Shown piece by piece: positions 35,580 through 46,820 of a DNA stretch of 64,000 nt. Position numbers and translations under genes: made by a program. The DNA is from Cricetomys ansorgei. Lineage: Eukaryota > Chordata > Mammalia > Rodentia > Nesomyidae. The stretch lies in assembly GCA_026225945.1 (NCBI GenBank), contig JAMJFZ010001816.1, positions 6,880,001 to 6,944,000 on the forward strand. The letters are read 5' to 3'. Below the pieces are notes generated by a model. That model searched no databases. It saw nothing but the letters and a program-made list of their open reading frames with translations, and was not told the origin of the DNA. Positions within the stretch are counted from its first letter, which is position 1. Every line of letters starts with the position of its first letter.

Positions 35580-36090
35580 TGTTTTTCCCACTTCTCTTCC
35601 ATTACATGGAAAACCTTCAGTGACCTGGGATTCTTCTGGCTTTTTCTACTTCACCCTGCCTCAGCCTTCCCTTGGTCTCTTTGGCATCAGGTTTTTCTTT
35701 AAGTCCTTTCTGTCGTGTGCTTTGTTTGCCATTTTATATTGTCTAATCCCCGTTATCCTTCCCTCTAACTCTGCTTGTGAACCATGATGCATTCCTTAGT
35801 TGTTAGTTCAAACTAGGTTGAGCCTATAACAGGATTTCTATGTCCCACGACTAGGGTACACCGCTTCAATACATGCTCTTATATTGTGTGTAGTCCTGCT
35901 CCTTACAGCACACAGCACACTAGCAATTTGTCATTAGATTGTCTAGATACTGCATTACTATCTACTATGATTAAAAGATATAAGCTCTGTGAGAGCAGGG
36001 CTTATGTTTGCTCATCATCACCCTGCCATTGTGAGCATACCTCAATGTTTGCTAAAGAAATGCATGAAATGAAGAAGGGAAGCTGGGAAG
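35580..36090 (+). mobile_element. L2 3' portion relic
   Basis: The CT-rich body (TTCACCCTGCCTCAGCCTTC and neighbours) leads to GATATAAGCTCTGTGAGAGC and AGGGCTTATG, close to the L2 phrase 'TGTAAGCTCCATGAGGGCAGG'. It ends in CTCAATGTTTGCTAAAGAAA and TGCATGAAATGAAG, like the L2 3' tail. The 89-codon frame inside is not a gene. Confidence 0.65.
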
Positions 36091-37209
36091 GAGGGAGGGG
36101 AGCAGGGATTTATTTTGTTTTCTATTTAGCATCTATGACAAGGCCTTGGATATAGAAAGTTCACACTAATGTTTTTGTTTTTAAAAAGGTCTAAAGTATT
36201 ATAATGAATCGCAAAGAAAAATCAAATGTATTCTGCTGTTCCAGACATATTTCTAAACATGCTGAGCTGTCCATTTTAGAACAGTTCTGATTTAGTGGAC
36301 TACTCTACTAGTGAACTGCTATCCTAGTGCCAGAGCCAAAGCTCTTACTTCCTTCTTTTTCTTCTGACATATTATTCATTACATAAATTAACTGCTGAGA
36401 ATTTATGTCACCCTTCTCAAAGGTGGATTCATTGTGTAGAAAGTGTAACTGAGAAGATAGAACAACTAAAGTCCAACTAAGATTCAGAACCGTTGTCATT
36501 AAAGAAAACACACACTGATGACAAAGGAGTCTGATTTGGGAAGACCAAATGAAGTTCTCCAGTAGATCCAAAGAAGCAAGGAATTTCTGGTTTGGGCGCA
36601 CAGCACTAAAGCCCTCTGTTGGGCTCTATTCTATACTAAGCTGATGATTTCATTCTGCTCTTAGGTGCTACGTAGAAAAGGAGGCTGTTTGTGTCTGTGA
36701 TACCTAGTACACTGTAATGTGTGGGGTATAGAAAGATGACAGGGGTTTGGAATTCTAATAAAAAAGACAGCAGGCCTGGCAGTAGTCATAATTCATAGCA
36801 TGCATCTAGTGTTCCTGAATAGTTTCTTGTGATTCTCGTAGTAGCTGCCTGACCGTGCTCCATTTTTATTACGCGATTTTCCCAAGATCACAGACCTGTG
36901 TATCTTCTCTCACTGATTCCTGTATCAGTTGCTTTTCTATTACGGTTCACAGGGACATTCTTGGGCCAGAACTCACTTTGTGCCGCCTCTCAATCCTTAT
37001 GTTGTTCCTGAAGAACACTTGACCTCTCAGCCTGTGTTCAGTAGAGTCTTAACATATAATCGCCCTGCTTGAAGCTAAACTATAAAACCTATAAATTCTT
37101 GTTTTGAAATTTCTTTCAGCTTTCCACCAGTCTGGCTTGAGCATTTTGGGTTCCTTCTTTGGTTCTGGCCTGGAGAAGATTGGCTTTTGAATGTGATTTG
37201 TTAAGAAAA

Positions 37210-37252
37210 CCTAAAACAAAACAAAACAAAAACAAACAAAAAAACAAAAAAA
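37210..37252. repeat. (AAAAC)n A-rich repeat
   Basis: AAAACAAAACAAAAAC units grading into AAAAAAAC, with no recognisable SINE body upstream. Confidence 0.88.
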
Positions 37253-37515
37253 CAGTCTGTATTTCTGCAGACTGAAGTATGTGTCCCACCCCTGCCAGCT
37301 CTTTCATTGCCCAAATGTTAAGCTAGACTTCTGGGAAGTGATACCACTTGACATCAGTCGGCTCTTGATATTTAAAAAGTTTTCTAAAACACGTGGGTGC
37401 TGGGTGTAACATACCCCAGGAGACTCAGGTGATGGGACTCACATAGACAAACTATATGACTCACTTTCAAATTAAACAACTGATGTCTTTTCTCTTTCAG
37501 AATACTGACTAAAAC

Positions 37516-37553
37516 CTGTGTGTGTATGTGTGTGTGTGCGTGTGTGTGTGTGT

Positions 37554-37611
<58 letters not shown>
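37516..37611. repeat. Compound (GT)n(GA)n microsatellite, about 95 bp
   Basis: About 38 bp of GT with two interruptions switch directly into about 57 bp of GA. The 94-codon minus frame across it is an artefact. Confidence 0.96.
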
Positions 37612-37614
<3 letters not shown>

Positions 37615-38899
37615 GCTTTTCTTGAAGAAATAGAGTATTATCCAGGGCCCAGGAATAACTAGAAACACAGAAGTTGGCTAGGTATAAAAACTTCTTTAAT
37701 CAAGTTCATAAACTCTGATATCAGAATAGAGACAATTTGTTCTCTGTACTCTTAATGTTCCATGGTTAATTCTGGCTTGGGTTTTATAGAAGAGGGGTAT
37801 CCAAGATATCAAGCAGACTAGGTTATCCGAAGGCATGGGTGGTACGAAAGCTTTCAGATGCTCTCTGTATCCTCTGTATCCCTAGTAAGTCCCTGTTTGC
37901 TTTTGTCAGGAGTCTCAATCTCCTGTGTATATAATTCCACCAGACACCTTACAACAGTTGGCTTTTCAGCAAGTAGTTCAGAATAGAACACAAAGGAAGA
38001 CACACTAATTTTTGTGTGAACTATAGAAACACGATAAAAATATGACTGTGTAAACTAATTTAAGATTAATAGGCAAAAACAGTGAGCGGGATTTTAGCTT
38101 CTCACATTATAAAATGACTACATGACAGGCTGACACTCCACTGGGATGACTGAATTCCTGCCCTGAAATCTGACTCCATTATAAACAGTTGAACCCATGA
38201 CAACAAAAGTGTGTGTTGAACATTTAACATTCAGTATTCATCTTAATTTCCTACGGTATCCTGCTAGAGATAATCCTAAGAAAATGAATTGGAACAAAAA
38301 GTCAGCAGGTTTGCTTTCACAATAATTACATTAGTCTAAAAGGCATATTTTTCTAGTTTACAAAGGTGAAATTTAACTATAAATAAATTTCTTATAGGTT
38401 GTCACTTGAACGTAAAAAGAAAATTAATGTTTTTTTTTAAATACAATGAACTTGTAGAATTTTTATATTATTTTACTTGAATGTGAATCTATAAATGAAA
38501 GGATTCAATGATGTTTCCGGAAATTATATCGATATATTTTAACTGGATTTGTCAGAAATAAGATGCGGTGATGACTTGTAAAAGAACATATAAAAGTCAG
38601 ACTCAATTAGAGATGGGGAAAAAAACGTAGCGTATGGCAGAAGAGGTCTATGGAGGAAAGGGGAGCTAATTAGAGGTGGAGGGTGTGTGTTAAGAGAAGG
38701 GATACCTGGGGTTGGGGAAGTCACACAAATCAGATTAGAAACAAACGGAGTGGGAGATTATAGATGAAGCAGAGACTTCGATGTTCTGAGAAATTTTAGG
38801 CCAAATATGTTGGTTTGGTTTAAGTAGCACCGATTTTTCTTTTTCTTTAGAATCTCATTTCTTGCAACTTGATCAAGTTCTAATTACTAATCTTTATCC

Positions 38900-38982
38900 A
38901 ATGAGCAAGCAAATTCTTTATTAAGTATTTAGTTTGTACTAGGTATAACATTGAGCCTTGTAGATACAATGGCAAGTGAAAT
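38900..38982 (+). mobile_element. Ancient mammalian repeat, left part (host of LTR element)
   Basis: TATTAAGTATTTAGTTTGTA then TTGTAGATACAATGGCAAG resembles the common mammalian repeat phrase 'ATTAAGCACCTACTATGTGCCAGG ... GGATACAATGG'. I cannot name the family. The LTR element has inserted into it at the six bases TGAAAT. Confidence 0.45.
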
Positions 38983-39315
38983 TGTTAGGGGAGTATGTTT
39001 TTAGTTATGTTTGAAATTACTTTATGCACTGTTGGGTGAGGGGCAATCCTAGTTCAAAGGCATTTTGTATTGTTTTCAGGTGTTAGGTTTCTGTAGGGAA
39101 TGTTTAAGTGCTAATGGCCTGCATGTGCTATCAATAGAACACCTGAGGAGTTCTGAAAGAATAAAACACCTGATGAGCTTAGAGGTGCAGGATTCCACTG
39201 TGAGTCTGGCATTGGCCATGGTGGTGGTTCCTCTGTAGAGGTCTGACAGGGCTTCCATGTATGAAATACGTCTCCTTGTCTCCTTGCTGAGCCGACACAG
39301 CAATGAACTACTACA
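38983..39315 (+). repeat. 5' LTR of the LTR element
   Basis: 333 bp, aligned along its length with 40714-41046. A polyadenylation signal AATAAA lies at 39160-39165, the 178th base of the LTR, exactly as in the partner LTR. Confidence 0.92.
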
Positions 39316-40713
39316 AATGGTGCACTATTTGCAGGACACCACGTCAGCTGATCCAACGTGGAGACAAGGAAGAAGAGAAACAAACTCCAGATCTCAGAGA
39401 GTCTGGTAAAGTATGCTCAGGGAAGCTACCAGAGGATAGAGATAAAGGCTCCTGAAGGAAGAGGAGAGAGAGAAAGAAAATAAGCCTCTATGAAGAGAAA
39501 AGGCTGTGAAATTCATAAATAAATGAGGAAAAAAAGCTCCGAGGTGAGAGCCGCAGAATGGAGGCCCTCAGAGATAAAGAATTCAGCTGGGAGCAGGAAA
39601 AAGCAAAGTTCTTACTGCTTTTCCTGATTGTGGAGCCTCCACTCCCTCCCACCGCTGGTGGTAGCATATTGTTTCAGGAACTGAGTCTCCTGATAGCTTT
39701 TTTTGTGTGTGCATGAAGCTCAAGGTCTTGTGTTTGAGGTCTATGAAGAAGGTTGTATATTTCCCCATAGCGGTGGTGAAAAAGAACTCCAAACTACCAG
39801 AATGTCTTAGCCAGAGATTCTTCCCACTGGCCCAGGACCCCCTGCTGTTGTGAAAGCCATGCTTAGAGTAAAAAAAAAAAACACTTTGTTAAACTGAACA
39901 ATTTTTTTTTTCTGTAAAGCTGTCTACAAGAGGGCCTGATAAGACACATCTGCTGTGATGATGAGAACTCCATCCACGAAGGGACTCTTACTGCAGACAA
40001 GGTGACCGGTTATTTTTCCATCAAATCAGACTCTATCTTAAAACCTGGAAAGTGTTTCCTCTGGAGCAGCACACAGAAGCTGTCTTCTAGAACTGGTCGA
40101 GGTTGTATCTCATGCTGGCAGATGAACTTGGTACTGTAAGAGTCACCCAGTTGGTGCTGGTTTTGAAGGCATGAGGGGTCTTTGGAGAATAGCTGAGGCT
40201 TGGCACAGTAAGAAGTCAGGAGAGGCCACTGGTGAAGCTGCAGCCTCAGTAGTAGTTGAAGGTCCAGATTGAAGGTGTCATGCAGACGAGTTGAGGCTGG
40301 AACCATGAAGAGAACCCAGGAGAGGCTATTGGTGAAAGTGCAGTCCAGTTGCAGCAAGGGACCCCAGCAGTTTCTAAGATGCCAGTACCATGGGACAACC
40401 ACCTAGAACAGCAGCAGCAGTGGCGTGAGCCAGCCAGAGCATGGAGATAAGCTGTTTGTGTTGCAGAAGGCAGAGCCAGAGAAGTGAGTCCTGAAGATTG
40501 TGAGTTAATTCCAGATAATGGGACATTGATAATGTTTTTTTCTGTGGTCCAAAGACACTGAAGAAGCTTGATAGACATTTGGTTTCATTTAGTGCTGTGC
40601 ATTAGCAACATTTATGATTGTTCCTCTTGTAAATGGTTTTGCTGGTATAGTGTTAAATTGTGTTGTAGAGATAAGAAGCAAATGTTTGACTGGCATATAT
40701 AGGAAAGGGGAAA
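39316..40713 (+). mobile_element. Internal region of the LTR element
   Basis: About 1.4 kb beginning with a PBS-like TGGTGC and ending in a purine tract. It contains purine-rich stretches (39430-39600) and a poly(A) plus poly(T) pair (39870-39912). No conserved protease, reverse transcriptase or integrase motif is seen in any frame, in keeping with a non-autonomous element rather than a decayed provirus with traces of pol. Confidence 0.8.
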
Positions 40714-41046
40714 TGTTGGGAAAGTATATTTTTAATTATGTTTAAAATTGTTTTATGCACTGTTGGGTGAGGGGCTATCCTAGATCTAGGGCATTTTGTA
40801 TTGTCTGTAGCTGTTGGATTTCTGAGGGGGTTGTTTAATTGCTAATGATCTGCATGTGCTATCAGTAGAGTACCCGAGGGGTTCTGAAAGAATAAAAACA
40901 CCTGAGCTCGGACACTAGGGGTTCCATTGTTGGTTGAGGATGGCACTGGCCAGGACAGTGGTTCCCTCTGCTGTAGTCTGGCAGAGTTTCCACATATAAG
41001 AATGTGCTTTGTTGTCTTCTTTGCTGAGCCCCTGCAGCAGCTAACA
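40714..41046 (+). repeat. 3' LTR of the LTR element
   Basis: 333 bp starting TGTTGGGAAAG and ending CAGCAGCTAACA, with AATAAA at 40891-40896. The minus-strand 61-codon frame at 40862-41047 is antisense noise. Confidence 0.92.
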
Positions 41047-41389
41047 TGAAATCATCTCAGGACTTTGGGTAGCTTGTTGTTTGGTGAAAGGAATACATCA
41101 CTGCTTGTGCTTACAGATGTGGAAAGTTTGATACAGGGCGCCAAGGTGGGGCACTTGTGCAGAACCACATAGGAGGGGCATGGAAAGCTTCCTGGAGGTG
41201 TCAACAGGTTCACCAATGTACTCAGCACACATTTACTTTGGAAGCAAAGATGCTTAGATCTTTTTGCTCCAAATTGTAGGCTTTTTGAAATCAAAGCCTC
41301 TAAAAAAAAAAAAAACAAAAAAAAAACCTCCCAGATTTCTGCTTTCAAACTCTCATTACTCAAGTGTGGGGTTACATATTAAAAAGTTG
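41047..41389 (+). mobile_element. Ancient mammalian repeat, right part, then A-rich tract
   Basis: GGCATGGAAAGCTTCCTGGAGG (split here as GGCATGGAAAG and CTTCCTGGAGGTGTC) resembles the phrase 'GGGAAGGCTTCCTGGAGGAGGTGAC' of the same type of ancient repeat seen left of the LTR element. An A-rich run with single C interruptions follows at 41301-41327. Confidence 0.4.
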
Positions 41390-41830
41390 TCTTTTTTATA
41401 GTTTGAAAATTACAAACACGTGTATGATGTGGCTTGGTCAAATTCATCCCCCCATTGCCCCTCTCCAATTCCTCCCTTATCTACCACTGCCACCATTTTC
41501 CCCTCCCAAGTTCAAGTGCTCTGTTTTTAAACCCACTGAGTCTATTTGATGGTCCCTGTGTACACGTATGTGTCTAACTATCTACTGGAGCATGGATAGT
41601 CTGTCCAGGACCAGCTCTTTGAAGAAAACTGACTCTCCTTCCCTCAGCAACTGTCAGCTGCTCTTAGCCGCTCAGCCAGTGGTGGGGCCTCATGGGCACC
41701 TTCCTACTCCATGTTTAGATTTTGGCTACTTGATCTTGTGCACGTGAATCTTATGCAGATCAGATGAAAACAGGTACGTGAGTTCATCTGTGCAACAGCC
41801 CTGGAATGCTTGGCAAATTGTTTCACTTTT
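41390..41830 (-). mobile_element. L1 3' end fragment
   Basis: Minus-strand L1 3' UTR: CT-rich CCCCTCTCCAATTCCTCCC, then GTCTGTCCAGGACCAGCTC, TTCCCTCAGCAACTGTCAGC and GTTCATCTGTGCAACAGCCC. The layout is like the copy at 4720-5225. No ORF2. Confidence 0.8.
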
Positions 41831-42329
41831 ACTGGAAATTTCATTTATTCTCAGGATCCTAAAAACCAACTACCTAAATCCTAAATAACAAACAAACAAA
41901 CTGATGTCTCCAGAAATCAATGACTATTTCCCATATGTGGAATCATCATAGATAGTACCTAGTACCCTTCTCCAACCTGAAAGTCCCTAACTGAATTGTG
42001 ATCTGTGTCCAGTGCATATATAACTTAAAGTAAGAGGAAGTGTCTTCATCATAGTCTGTGCCCTTCTACCTGATCATATACCCCCTCCATCCACCCCTTG
42101 CCTTCCCGACTGGGTCTCCTATAGAAATCCTTGCCACTTCTGACAGATCAGGCATGTCTAAGTCCTAGCCACATTTCACCTTCTTTCCTATGACCTTGAG
42201 TCCTTTCCACCAAGATATTGATTAGACTTGTTTTTGCACTTCCCATGACTCTCTTAAAAGCTACTTTTTTTGGTAAACCTTCTCTGAGCATTTTGACAAA
42301 ATTCTAACTCATTTATCCCATAGAACTTT

Positions 42330-42331
<2 letters not shown>
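41831..42331. other. Unique non-coding DNA
   Basis: Nothing recognised. Confidence 0.55.
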
Positions 42332-42377
<46 letters not shown>

Positions 42378-42386
42378 CACACACAA
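42332..42386. repeat. (GT)n microsatellite with terminal ACACAC hairpin
   Basis: About 45 bp of GT followed at once by ACACACACA, so the end can fold back on itself. Three overlapping frames here are artefacts. Confidence 0.95.
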
Positions 42387-42726
42387 ATCTCTGTTCCTTC
42401 TCCTTGGAAGTAGAACTTCTTCAGAGCAGGGAATTTTTTTCCCTTCCCAACAACTGTTTTCTTTTGGAAAGAGCAGCACCTGGCACGTGACAAGTACACA
42501 ACTGTGCTTGTTAAAAGTGACCTTCTGCGCTTTCTTACTTGTGTAGATTAATGCATTAAGAAATGAAAACACAGACTCACTCTTGGATTGATTTAGTCAA
42601 GAGTGAGCCCAAATTTAAATTGTTCACATCACTCCTGCTGTTTTACATCTACTTGTAGTTTGTAATTTCTAGCCTGTATGTAGTTCATCGGTTGTGCATG
42701 TCTGTCTGATGTGTCTGTTCCTGTCT
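42387..42726. other. Unique non-coding DNA
   Basis: Short unique spacer between two GT microsatellites. Nothing recognised. Confidence 0.5.
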
Positions 42727-42793
42727 GGTGTGTCTGTGTGTGTGTGTGTGTGTGTGTGTTTGTGTATGTCTGTGTGTGTCTGTGTGTGTGTCT
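42727..42793. repeat. (GT)n/(TGTC) microsatellite
   Basis: TGTGTC-interrupted GT repeat of about 67 bp. Confidence 0.93.
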
Positions 42794-43559
42794 GAATCCC
42801 TCTCTGTTGCCTGTCCCTATCAAAGAGCTTTGCTCTTTATTTTTTGAACAGCTCAAGGAACATGGCATGGGAAGTGTCTGAGGGATTCAGAAATCTACAA
42901 CAGAGCCTTACAAGAGAAGAATTTCTGACCCAGAATAGTAAACAAAGCCACCCAGATGTTGTCAACCTATATCCACACGATGCCTCCAACATTTATGATC
43001 GATATTTGTTTTCAGGTTTCTTCCGAACTGTTGGCTACTTTCAGAAAATTGTAACTACAGCACACGCGTGCAACATTCTTCATCAGGGACAGTGCGCGGG
43101 GTGTCAGAGGAGTACATAGTTTAAGATTAAACCTATATGTTAGATTAGGCTGTAAAGGTCGATTGCATGAGATAGCCAAGGCAGATAAAATTGCTCACAC
43201 TGTTCTCTAAAAAGGTAGGTTAAACTTAAACAGGCTGAGTCCACAGTAGGGCAGCAGGCTAAGGACATAGTCTCAAATGACCTCAAGGTCTATTATTAAC
43301 TTTGTTGTGAGGTCTGTCAAAAGGCCAGTCTTTGGGGGAGGGTCAAGAGATACTTCCATAAAATGGCCAAGTACACCTTCTTTTGTCCTTTCAAGCTAGC
43401 TCTGTTTTCTATTGGATCAAACCCATAGGCAGACAGTCTGACGCGGTCTCCTGAGCCTCTCTCCTTTCATCTACATCTCCTGTCCTGCGGTCCTGTGGTC
43501 CTGGCTTAATTAAATTTATTTTTTCATCCTGATGTTTTTTAAAAAAAAGTTTAATTTTT
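42794..43559. other. Unique DNA, possibly a solitary LTR in part
   Basis: A 91-codon frame at 42844-43119 is unrecognised. From about 43120 to 43530 the sequence has an LTR-like feel (CATAAAATGG, then a CT-rich stretch, then AATTAAATTTATT) but no matching ends or target duplication were found. Confidence 0.4.
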
Positions 43560-44080
43560 AAGCCATTAGTCTCTCTCCTCCTCTAAGCCACTGCCAAGCT
43601 ACCCAATAGATTTTTTGAAGGAGAAGGAAATCTATATCCCACGTCCCTCCTCCCTTTGTACTGACTGTTCCCTCCTATTCTAGCTCCTGTCATCTTGCTA
43701 CTAAAATTACTCTCCTAGGGCCACAATGCCGTGCCAAATCCTGCAGCTTTTTCATGGTGATCGATTCTCTGGTCATCTCTGGAGACTACGGTGTTGCTTT
43801 CCCTGATCCTTGGTATTCTGGTCATCCCAAAACTTCACAACAATTAATTAGATCTGACTTTTATGTTGTGAATAAAAGTGTGTCACAGAAATCCTCCAAG
43901 GGCTCATTTTTCTTGGCATCTGTCTTTCTAGCCCTCTTACCTGTCCTGATATGTGGTTTCTGGGTCACTCTATTTATTCTCCTAATGCAGATGTTGCCCA
44001 CACAGTCCTTGATGGTCGCTGCCATTTCTTTGTCTATTATTCAGTGACATCACATATGCAGTGGTTTCAGATCTGACCTC
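43560..44080 (+). mobile_element. Possible L2 coding-region relic
   Basis: A plus-strand series of words (CTCTCCTCCTCTAAGCCACT, GTCATCTCTGGAGAC, CAAGGGCTCATTTTTCTTGG, TCACTCTATTTATTCTCCTA, CCTTGATGGTCGCTGCC) follows the order of an ancient L2 reverse-transcriptase segment. Strongly diverged. The 97-codon frame inside is not functional. Confidence 0.45.
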
Positions 44081-45289
44081 TATTCTGCAACACTGGCACA
44101 CCCAATAACAAACAAAATTTAAAAATCTAAATATAGAAAAAGAATATCTGAACAAGTTTCAATCTGTTTGTAATTCTGTCATGAATAGAACAAACTGAGA
44201 GGCAAGCTACGGAAAAAGCGGGTTCTGTCACGGGGCCCGTAAAGAAAACGGATAATGCATGATAAAACAGTAAAAGGGGTGTATTTTACATTTTTTTAAA
44301 AATCAAAACGAAGAGTCTGACTTGGAAGTAGTGGACAAAGCCAAAGATTCCCTTGCAATGATGTCCAATATACTGAAGCAAAGGTCCCTGGGAATTTCCT
44401 ACTTCTCCAGGTAAGAATAAAGATAACTGTGACAGATTTATCAGTCTGTCAGCGGATACCTGTGAGTGGTTCCTCCTCTTTCCAGCAGCACCGCATAGCG
44501 CTTCCAATTATTTCAGGTGGTCTGAAGCTCTGAAATATGACCCTCTAATTGGACCTGACTAAACTTCACCCCAATTTTCAAAACAAAAACAGGTTACCAA
44601 GGCCAACATGAATATTCGCAGTTTGGATGCAGTGGTTACTGTGTCAAAAAAAAAAAAATTAGAATTTCATTTAGTTGAACATGTGTACCAAACTCGTAAG
44701 CAGTTCAAAGCTCTTGTTCAAATAAAAAAGAAAACTGAATGATCTGAGCAGAGCTTGGGCATTCCTGGAACTGACGTTTTGAAGCGATGCAGCTCATCAG
44801 AAAGTCTGGGAGTGGCGGCCGGGTGATGGACTTACGGACTGGTGTGATGGACTTCGCAGTGGTGGAAAATGAATGGTCTCAATATAGAAGGCTCTGGAGC
44901 CTCTCTGACTTCGGGTACTGGGAAAGCTGCTGCATCCACATTTTCTGCTCCTTTTCTTCAGCATAATGTGGGGCAGAGGGTCAGGGGACACACTTGTGGC
45001 CTCTAATGGCCAGATAATGGACCACAATAAAAGTTATGTGTCCCCAGCTGGATATGAAGACGTACAACGGTAGACAAGATGCATTATCTGACTATTAGAA
45101 CCCAGAACGAAAGGACACAATTATTGAATCAAAGGGGAAAAAGAATTCACTTTAACTTACTCAAAGAAAACAAAAGTTTTGCTTGTGTGATATGCATTTC
45201 TTACCTTTATATTTAAATAACAATACCAATTATAGCTGTAGTTAATGTTTATATCGAACACTTATAATACACTAATTGGCTTCATGGAG
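44081..45289. other. Unique non-coding DNA
   Basis: No gene or repeat that I can name. Confidence 0.55.
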
Positions 45290-45400
45290 AGTAGGGTCTG
45301 TAGAATGAAACTCCTCAGTTTCAAAACCTGGCTTCGGTGTTTGGATGAAATTAACCCATCAATGGCTCTATGTGTAGACATGTAAAATTATGATAGTTGG
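45290..45400 (+). mobile_element. Possible MIR relic
   Basis: TCAAAACCTGGCTTCGGTG then AAATTAACCCATCAATGGCT and GACATGTAAAATTATGATAG follow the MIR order 'AATCCTGGCTCTGCC ... CTTAACCTCTCTGTGCC ... CTGTAAAATGGGGATAATAG'. Confidence 0.5.
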
Positions 45401-46454
45401 TTACAAGAATATGTGGTTACCGAGTGTGGCATATGCCATAGCTCGGGTAAAAGGGAATGATTGTTAGTTTTGTTGCTACAATGTTGTCACTGCTGACATT
45501 AACCCATAGTGTCTTATTTAGATTTCTGACTAGTCTTCTTCAATGACTAGAGATGGTGAGGTGCGGATGAGATTTAAAAGGATCGTTGGCATATTTTAAA
45601 AGATTTATTAACCTATTAAAAGAGCCTCTAAAGTATTTCATGTTTTTTAGAGAGAAAAAAAGATGAATTTGGGTGTGTAAGGCAGTAGGCAAGTTAAGCA
45701 TGGTATTGGGGAAGGGAAAGAATATGATTAAAATATAGTGTATAAAAGTTTAAAATTGTATTTATTTTTTGAGTAGTAAAATAATAATCCTTTGTCTTAA
45801 AACCACCCTACACTGAAGATTCTGAAAGTCTATGGAAAACTAAATTTAATGCGTAATCTCACCCATCAAGTAAGGCAGGGTGATTATTGAACAAAAATAT
45901 TTTAAAATCATATCCTTTAATTTGAATGATCTTTTTAAAGATTATGAAAAATCGAATATGAAGTCAGCACATGCATCACACCTTGTAATTCATTAATTTT
46001 CACTTTTAATTGTTTATTAAGAGAAATGCTGTCTCAAGACTCATTTCAAAAAGACAGAACCAATTCAGTCACAATGGTGGGAAGCTGAACGGTAGGTTTG
46101 AGTGTCTTGGCGATAGTTCATTAGTGATCAATAAATACATCTTTAGCCATTTCATTTGGTCTCTGGGGACTCCTGGAATCTGAGTTCATATTACCATGTA
46201 CATAATGGTATTGTGATGCCCATATCTCTTTTGTCCAGAACACACTGAAAATGGGATCTATATCACGCCCCCTCTCCATCCGCTTATGACCCCTATCCAT
46301 TGAGTATGCACTGTCCTCATGCATACACGCTACAATCAGTCCTGTTCAACTATTACTAGATTCTGTGCTATTAAAATATTAAAAGTAGACTTATGATCCA
46401 GAAAAAAAAACATTTAAATTGTTGTCTTATTCTTTATTTTTCCCAGAGAAGACT
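45401..46454. other. Unique non-coding DNA
   Basis: No gene. Positions 45950-46050 contain TGTAATTCATTAATTTTCAC and TTTTAATTGTTTATTAAG, a TAAT-rich patch that might be regulatory. Confidence 0.5.
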
Positions 46455-46592
46455 TAACCGAGTAGTTAAGAGCACACACTGTAAAACAGGATTAAGTTCT
46501 GGTAATCTCATTGCTTGCGTTACCTACGTAAGCACAGACAAATTAATTCACCTGCCTTTGTATTCATTTTCTAATTTAAAATTTTTTCAGTA
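46455..46592 (+). mobile_element. MIR SINE relic
   Basis: GAGTAGTTAAGAGCACACAC (tRNA-like head), AACAGGATTAAGTTCTGG and ACAAATTAATTCACCTGCC, TTTGTATTCATTTTCTAATT match the 5' half of MIR in order. Confidence 0.8.
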
Positions 46593-46594
46593 CA

Positions 46595-46656
46595 TTCTCT
46601 TTCTCTCTCTCTCTGTCTCTCTCTGTCTCTCTCTCTGTCTCTCTCTCTCTTTCTCT
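46595..46656. repeat. (TC)n microsatellite
   Basis: TCTC repeats with regular CTGTCT interruptions. It forms the tail side of the following minus-strand SINE. Confidence 0.93.
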
Positions 46657-46820
46657 GTGCGTGAGTTTTACATGCCTGCACAGGTCACTTCACATGTGGA
46701 AAGGCAAGAGGAAAATTCGCTAGCTTTGGTTCTCTCTTTCCACCATATGGCCTGTCAGACTGAACCATGTCACTCTCTTGCATGACAAGTAACTCTCCAT
46801 GCTGAGCTCCCTCGTTGGCC
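46657..46820 (-). mobile_element. tRNA-derived SINE (B4-like)
   Basis: GGAAAGGCAAGAGGAAAATT, TTGGTTCTCTCTTTCCACCA and a degraded head, CTGAGCTCCCTCGTTGGCC, match the minus-strand GAGGTCAGAG-type rodent SINE also seen at 23318-23500. Confidence 0.8.

Larger units (their letters stand above)
36091..38899. other. Unique DNA with simple repeats
   Basis: No gene. A weak MIR/L2-like stretch lies around 36800-36910. A-rich AAAACAAAAC units occupy 37210-37252 and a GT/GA microsatellite follows at 37516. Confidence 0.6.
38983..41046 (+). mobile_element. Complete non-coding LTR retrotransposon (old ERV-type element)
   Basis: Two direct LTRs of equal length (333 bp) flank about 1.4 kb. Both LTRs begin TGTT and end with CA; the right one ends CTAACA, pairing with the TGTTAG start. 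The six bases TGAAAT lie on both sides (38977-38982 and 41047-41052), a target-site duplication. A PBS-like TGGTGC follows the left LTR (39318-39323) and a polypurine tract AGGAAAGGGGAAA (40701-40713) directly precedes the right LTR, so orientation is plus. The internal part has no gag, pol or env that I recognise, and the only frames of 100-130 codons are antisense. This looks like a non-autonomous element mobilised in trans. LTRs differ at about 30 of the first 183 aligned bases, so the insertion is old. A 6-bp duplication suggests class II (ERVK-like); family name not determined. Confidence 0.9.

Noticed and set aside
36800..36910. Possible MIR or L2 fragment
   Set aside because: Only a vague similarity (a TTTTTATTACGCGATTTTCC and CAAGATCACAG stretch); too weak to list as a feature.
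40010..40578. Two overlapping minus-strand frames of 110-130 codons inside the LTR element
   Set aside because: They are antisense to the element and show no retroviral or cellular protein motifs.
43120..43530. Possible solitary LTR
   Set aside because: Composition is LTR-like, with a late AATTAAA, but no inverted TG/CA ends or flanking duplication could be found.
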